Source: Stramonita haemastoma (taxonomy: Eukaryota; Mollusca; Gastropoda; Neogastropoda; Muricidae). Taken from it: DNA of 32,500 nucleotides. Location of the stretch: contig CM060325.1 of assembly GCA_030674155.1 (NCBI GenBank), positions 25,484,169 to 25,516,668 on the forward strand, written 5' to 3'. Of the stretch, positions 28,748-32,500 are shown in pieces (positions within the stretch are counted from its first letter, which is position 1; each line of letters begins with the position of its first letter). The notes beneath the pieces were generated by a model that was not told the origin of the DNA, did not search any database, and saw only the letters and a list, made by a program, of their open reading frames with translations. A program made the translations under genes and the position numbers.

Positions 28748-28760
28748 TATCTTCTCTCCC
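28656..28760 (-). CDS. OAS-like exon 1 of the coding region (start codon)
   Basis: The exon runs from the acceptor TTTTTTCAG|GGGAG to the donor GAGAG|GTAGGT. The ATG lies at 28747-28745 in the context GATAATGG (A at -3, G at +4). It encodes MAPIFKEQNPGETLSDFLVR and on to HEEDRE (30 codons plus 2 nt), an N-terminal helix like that preceding the OAS nucleotidyltransferase core. It ends in phase 2, and the split codon AG|A with exon 2 gives Arg. A 38-bp minisatellite starts 40 bp upstream of the acceptor. Confidence 0.8.
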
Positions 28761-28788
28761 CTGAAAAAACAACAACCGCACAACAAAG

Positions 28789-29197
28789 TCAGTACTATTC
28801 CTATACATCATCATCCACAGAACAACACAACATTATTCCTATACATCATCATCCACAGAGCAACACAACATGATTCCTATACATCATCATCCACAGAGCA
28901 ACACAACATGATTCCTATACATCATCATCCACAGAGCAACACAACATGATTCCTATACATCATCATCCACAGAGCAACACAACATGATTCCTATACATCA
29001 TCATCCACAGAGCAACACAACATGATTCCTATACATCATCATCCACAGAGCAACACAACATGATTCCTATACATCATCATCCACAGAGCAACACAGTACT
29101 GTTCCTATACATCATCATCCACAGAGCAACACAGTACTGTTCCTATACATCATCATCCACAGAGCAACACAGTACTGTTCCTATACATCATCATCAA
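28789..29197. repeat. 38-bp minisatellite, ten full units
   Basis: Units start exactly every 38 bp at 28801, 28839 and so on to 29181. The core is CTATACATCATCATCCACAG plus AGCAACACA. A short variable slot reads ACATGATT in the middle units, and AGTACTGT in the last three. The array lies 40 bp upstream of the exon 1 acceptor of the OAS-like gene. Confidence 0.95.
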
Positions 29198-29283
29198 CGC
29201 AGACACCTGCAGTGTTGGTCAGGTAATTTGAGCAACACTCTAAAACTCGCATCCGTAAAGTGGATGAAGCTCGACTGTGTGGT

Positions 29284-29430
29284 CCCAGTCTTCCCACTGA
29301 GCCCACAGCACACTCACTCTGGTAGGAGCCGACCGGAGCCCGAAAAGTCCCTATGTCTCTTACGGGAATCGAACCCACGACCTTCCAGTCCGGAATCCAA
29401 GGCGCTAACCACTGCGCCAAGGCGGCTTGT
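29284..29430 (-). mobile_element. SINE family 6 with tRNA-like head
   Basis: Minus-strand head GCCTTGGCGCAGTGGTTAGC and B-box GTGGGTTCGATTCCCG, about 77 nt. The 3' acceptor strand does not pair, so it is SINE-derived, not a tRNA gene. The body follows to about 29284. Confidence 0.65.
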
Positions 29431-29504
29431 CAGAGGTCACCATTAAGGGGCCGGATCTTGTAAACTTTAAAATCTAAAAATACATCCCCCCCCCCCGCCC
29501 CCCG

Positions 29505-30150
29505 AATAATAAACCACAACACGATACAATGCCACACGATACGATACAACACAGTCCATTACACACAATACAGCACACTACATACCATTGATACGACATA
29601 GGGCAGTACAGAACAATGCAATTGAGCACAGTACAGTACAATGCAATACGGTACAACACGCTAATACAATGTTTGTTTATTTATTTATTCTTTTATATTG
29701 AGGATAATGGAATAACGCACTCATGTGCAACACAGCACAGTACACTACACACAGTACACTACAGCATAGCACAGTACACGACAGCACAGTACAATACAGT
29801 ACACTACAGCATAGCTCAGTGCAATACAGCACAGTACACGACAGCACAGTATACAATACATACACTACAGCATAGCACAGTACAATACAGCACAGTACAA
29901 TACAGCACAATTCAGTACACTACAGCATAGCACAGTACAATACAGTACAGTACAGGACATACAATACAGGACAGTACAATACAGCGCAGTACAACACAGC
30001 GCAGTATAACACAATACAGTACAGCACAGTACAACACATCACAGTACAGCACAGCATAATACAGTACAGCACACTACAATACAGCACACAACAATACAGC
30101 ACAGCACACTACAATGCAGCACACCACAATACAGCACACCACAACACAGT
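29505..30150. repeat. Cryptic ACAGY pentamer repeat
   Basis: About 600 bp built of ACAGT, ACAGC, ACACT and ATACA words with few other words, interrupted by a SINE tail at 29683-29729. It lies in the first intron of the OAS-like gene. Confidence 0.85.
29683..29729 (-). mobile_element. SINE family 2, 3'-end fragment
   Basis: TTATTCTTTTATATTGAGGA and ATAATGGAATAA mark a short tail fragment inside the ACAGY repeat region. Confidence 0.6.
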
Positions 30151-30225
30151 ACAACCAGCGCACAGAGCGACAGAAACAAAACCAGGAACAAAACACCCCC
30201 TCCCAATCCCCTAAAGAAAACTCAC

Positions 30226-30300
30226 CAGTTAAGCTTACCTTGTATGCAGTTCAGGCAGAATGGCTGGCGTACAAGCCTCGTGTCAATCAGGCCTCTCTTC
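30226..30300 (-). other. Candidate 5' untranslated exon of the OAS-like gene
   Basis: On the minus strand this stretch ends in two possible 5' splice sites 13 nt apart: CATACAAG|GTAAGC (intron base at 30238) and TTAACTG|GTGAGT (intron base at 30225). It is the last plausible exon before the start-codon exon. Only one frame is open, from a TAA at about 30293, and it has no ATG; I therefore treat it as untranslated. With the downstream GTGAGT donor that frame would run on into the start-codon exon, so an N-terminal extension from a still earlier exon is possible. The right boundary is a guess. Confidence 0.4.
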
Positions 30301-30399
30301 CTTTACCGTCTGCCCTGGTCCTCAAAGTGATGATAAAATGATACTAAGTATCCTAATCAACGAGCACAGTGTCACAAGAGCTGATTTTCACGATCACCC

Positions 30400-30580
30400 A
30401 ATCTCTAGCCTACCGATCGCGCGTGCCGAGTGAAACCTTCCCCTATTTCCTGGAAGTCAAAGGCTCAGAGCTCGTGCAGCAGTCTAGGGCTTGCGCGGGC
30501 CTAGCGCAGTTGCTTCCGAGAATTGTGTGCTATTTTTGGGGGGTGGCTCGAGGCGCCGAAATGGGATGACTTGCTGCCAC
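30400..30580 (-). promoter_or_regulatory. Candidate CpG-rich promoter of the OAS-like gene with a STAT-type site
   Basis: This patch has many CpGs (GATCGCGCGTGCCGAG, TTGCGCGGGC, CGAGGCGCCG) amid AT-rich flanks and lies 100-350 bp upstream of the candidate 5' exon. It contains TTCCTGGAA at 30447-30455, a perfect STAT/GAS-type half-palindrome (TTCNNNGAA), and 15 bp away GGTTTCACT on the minus strand, an IRF-like half site. No TATA box is obvious. Function is inference. Confidence 0.35.
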
Positions 30581-31074
30581 AGTCCCTAAAATCGGGACGA
30601 TTCCACTGGGACTTAAAAAAAAAAAAATTAATCTCAATCAAACATTTCCTAGAAGTGGTTACACGTCTTCCATGTTTGGATCATGCCCTTTGACACTGCG
30701 ATACCAGCGTGTGTTATGGCAGTGTGTTATGGCAGTTACCGCTTTTTTTCTTTCTTTTTTTAAATTTTTTTTTTTTTTTTTTCCCTCGCTTCTTGTTAGC
30801 ATTATCTGTGACACAAAAATCTAGGTGTGTTCTTGAATTACGTACATTACGTTTTTTTTTTTTTTTTTTTGGCGGGGGGGTAAGGGGTGGGGGGGGGGGG
30901 GTTGTTGTTGTTGTTGTTTAGCTTGTTCATTCCTCGGTAAAAGCTCTGAAGTTTACCGAGGGTGAGATTTTTTTGTTGGTGTGTATATTCGACCGTTTAT
31001 CCACCAATTAAGGTAGCCACATTCCGACTTTGGGGATGATGCTTAAACGCAACACTCCACATAATTCTGGGCGG
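30581..31074. other. Unassigned flank with poly-T, poly-G and a hairpin
   Basis: CCTCGGTAAA (30932-30941) and TTTACCGAGG (30952-30961) form a perfect 10-bp stem with a 10-base loop. The rest is T and G runs with plain sequence. No gene seen. Confidence 0.55.
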
Positions 31075-31079
31075 TTTTT

Positions 31080-31175
31080 TTGTTGCTACTACAACTACTA
31101 CTACTAGCTACTTCTACTACTACTATTGCTGCTACTAACAACTGCTACTACTACTACTACTACTACTACTCTGCC
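31080..31175. repeat. (CTA)n trinucleotide repeat
   Basis: CTACTA units with a few changes. Confidence 0.92.
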
Positions 31176-31317
31176 ACTACTTCTACTACTACTGATAATG
31201 AGAACAACAACGATACTAATAATCACAGCACTATAGCAAGAGGTAGAACGAAAGTGAAAATGTAGTGAAAGGGGGTAAATCCCCGGCGCGAGCAGAGAGA
31301 GAGAGACGCAGACGCAG

Positions 31318-32268
31318 ATAATTTATTCATCAAGGCCATAGCCCCATATGAAGGGGTAGATTGACAAGCATAATGTTTTTTTGTAATGAAAAAATTATAT
31401 ATATATATATATCTTGCTCATTCGCTGGTTCAATGAATACCCACAAAATCACATACGGTAGCATTTGTACTGGGACACATATAACATGCTTATGGATATG
31501 CGCTAATTCTTTTGAATGACTTGTACAAATACAGTGCTAAATTACTAATTAGTCTTTCGTTTTTTGCCGACAAAAGTGAAGCTAATCTAAAGGTTGAAGG
31601 TCTACTGTAATACTTGGAAGGAATAAGTCTGTTTCTCAAGTCACTTAGTGCTGGACAAACAAATACGAAATGAATTTCGTCTTCTGTCGATGATTGGCAA
31701 AGACGACACAACTTATTTTCTGTATTATTTTGGCTTGACTTGTATCTATGAAAATGTACGAAAATATCTGACATTCCAAGTCGAAATTTTATCAAAGCAT
31801 TTCTAACAAAGCTACACATGTTATATGAGAGATAGGGCTCCACAAGGAAGTCAGCCTTAAACAATCTATACAGTGAAAACCTTTCACTCGTTTGCACATG
31901 ACAGTCCCAGTCTTGCCACCTGCAATCTACGAGGCGTTGCCTGAAACACATTAGAAAAGATTTTACACATCCAACACCCTGGTTTTGCCATACATCATAG
32001 AACCCATAGTTTGACAGACATTTACGTATGTGGGTTACCCATGTCTTTTTACCGCGCTGATCCAGGTTATATAAAACTTTATAAGCTTGTGCAGGTAGTC
32101 TATGGTTATCCATTTGCAGCACCTTTAACCAATAACTCACACATTTTAATATGAACTTATATATAATGGGTATCTTCCCAACTCCCCATAAATAAAATCA
32201 TTTGGTGTCTTTCTGTCTACATGCAAAAACTTCTTCATAGCAAACAGATGCAACTTTTCTATCTACTT
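31318..32268 (-). mobile_element. LINE 3' fragment (C-terminal RT region plus 3' UTR)
   Basis: On the minus strand, EKLHLFAMKKFLHVDRKTPN and YGELGRYPLYI (about 32265-32160) continue after a one-base shift as KFILKCVSYWLKVLQM and then about 200 aa, ending near 31490. The end contains CRLCQSSTEDEIHFVFVCP, the Cys-rich end typical of many LINE ORF2 proteins. The 3' UTR ends with GGGCTATGGCCTTGATGAATAAAT at about 31318-31341. It is truncated on the 5' side at a GA microsatellite. The clade is not resolved. Confidence 0.75.
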
Positions 32269-32270
32269 TT

Positions 32271-32271
<1 letters not shown>

Positions 32272-32337
<66 letters not shown>

Positions 32338-32346
32338 AGAGAGAGT
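32272..32346. repeat. (GA)n microsatellite
   Basis: It ends the LINE fragment on its 5' side. 32347-32500 holds nothing recognised. Confidence 0.97.
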
Positions 32347-32500
32347 ATATGGGGTATTAGGCCTACGCCTCGGCATACTAATCAATAATGTCATTCTTCC
32401 TCTCCTGGATTCGCTTATTCATTTATATATTTTGTTCATTTCTTCATCCATTCGCTCTTAAACGACTGATAGTCTCTGCTGTCTCTCGGTTGTCTGTCTT

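Noticed and set aside
28789..29197. CRISPR array
   Set aside because: Regular 38-bp period but no alternation of repeat and unique spacer; eukaryotic context.
29352..29428. Functional tRNA gene
   Set aside because: A- and B-boxes are present but the 3' acceptor strand does not pair; SINE head.
28374..29446. Open frames with IPIHHHPQSNTT repeats
   Set aside because: All three frames of a 38-bp minisatellite are open; nothing suggests translation.

Overview
The window is animal nuclear DNA, most likely from a marine gastropod mollusc. Genes are split by long introns, there are no prokaryote-style operons, tandem repeats are very dense (GA, TG, AT, GAA, TATG, ACAGY and three minisatellites of 30-38 bp), and many tRNA-derived SINEs and 5'-truncated LINEs are present. 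The gastropod assignment is inference, from repeat families I recognise as typical of that group and from an invertebrate-type OAS gene.

The main finding is a gene on the minus strand that single ORFs miss: a 2'-5'-oligoadenylate synthase-like (OAS) gene of seven coding exons. Read right to left they are 28656-28747 (start codon), 26040-26124, 22018-22282 (GGS loop and all three catalytic Asp), 19435-19560, 16355-16423, 14905-15101 (PSYCLELL) and 13209-13317 (ILDPVNP and stop). Every junction is GT...AG with matching phase (2,0,1,0,0,2), and the model is about 313 aa. A likely 5' untranslated exon lies near 30226-30300, with a CpG-rich candidate promoter at about 30400-30580. Exon 3 carries a balanced pair of 1-nt frameshifts with two in-frame TGA codons, and exon 4 one extra nucleotide. 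The locus is therefore either a recent pseudogene or affected by assembly errors.

Layout. 1-13.2 kb: 3' flank, mostly microsatellites, SINEs, a 35-bp minisatellite and a LINE fragment with a 19-bp target-site duplication (TSD). A CpG-rich, CAG/CTG-bearing patch at 2.4-2.6 kb may be the 5' end of another gene. 13.2-30.3 kb: the OAS gene, with introns full of repeats. One is an RTE-like LINE inserted inside a SINE (17.3-19.3 kb), another a 30-bp minisatellite abutting the exon 6 acceptor, and a pair of inverted SINEs brackets exon 2. 30.3-32.5 kb: promoter region, CTA repeats and the 3' end of another LINE on the minus strand.

OAS enzymes polymerise ATP into 2'-5' oligoadenylate and in vertebrates are activated by double-stranded RNA. 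Several repeats sit where they could affect splicing of this gene: decoy acceptor array, inverted SINE pair, and simple-repeat polypyrimidine tracts.
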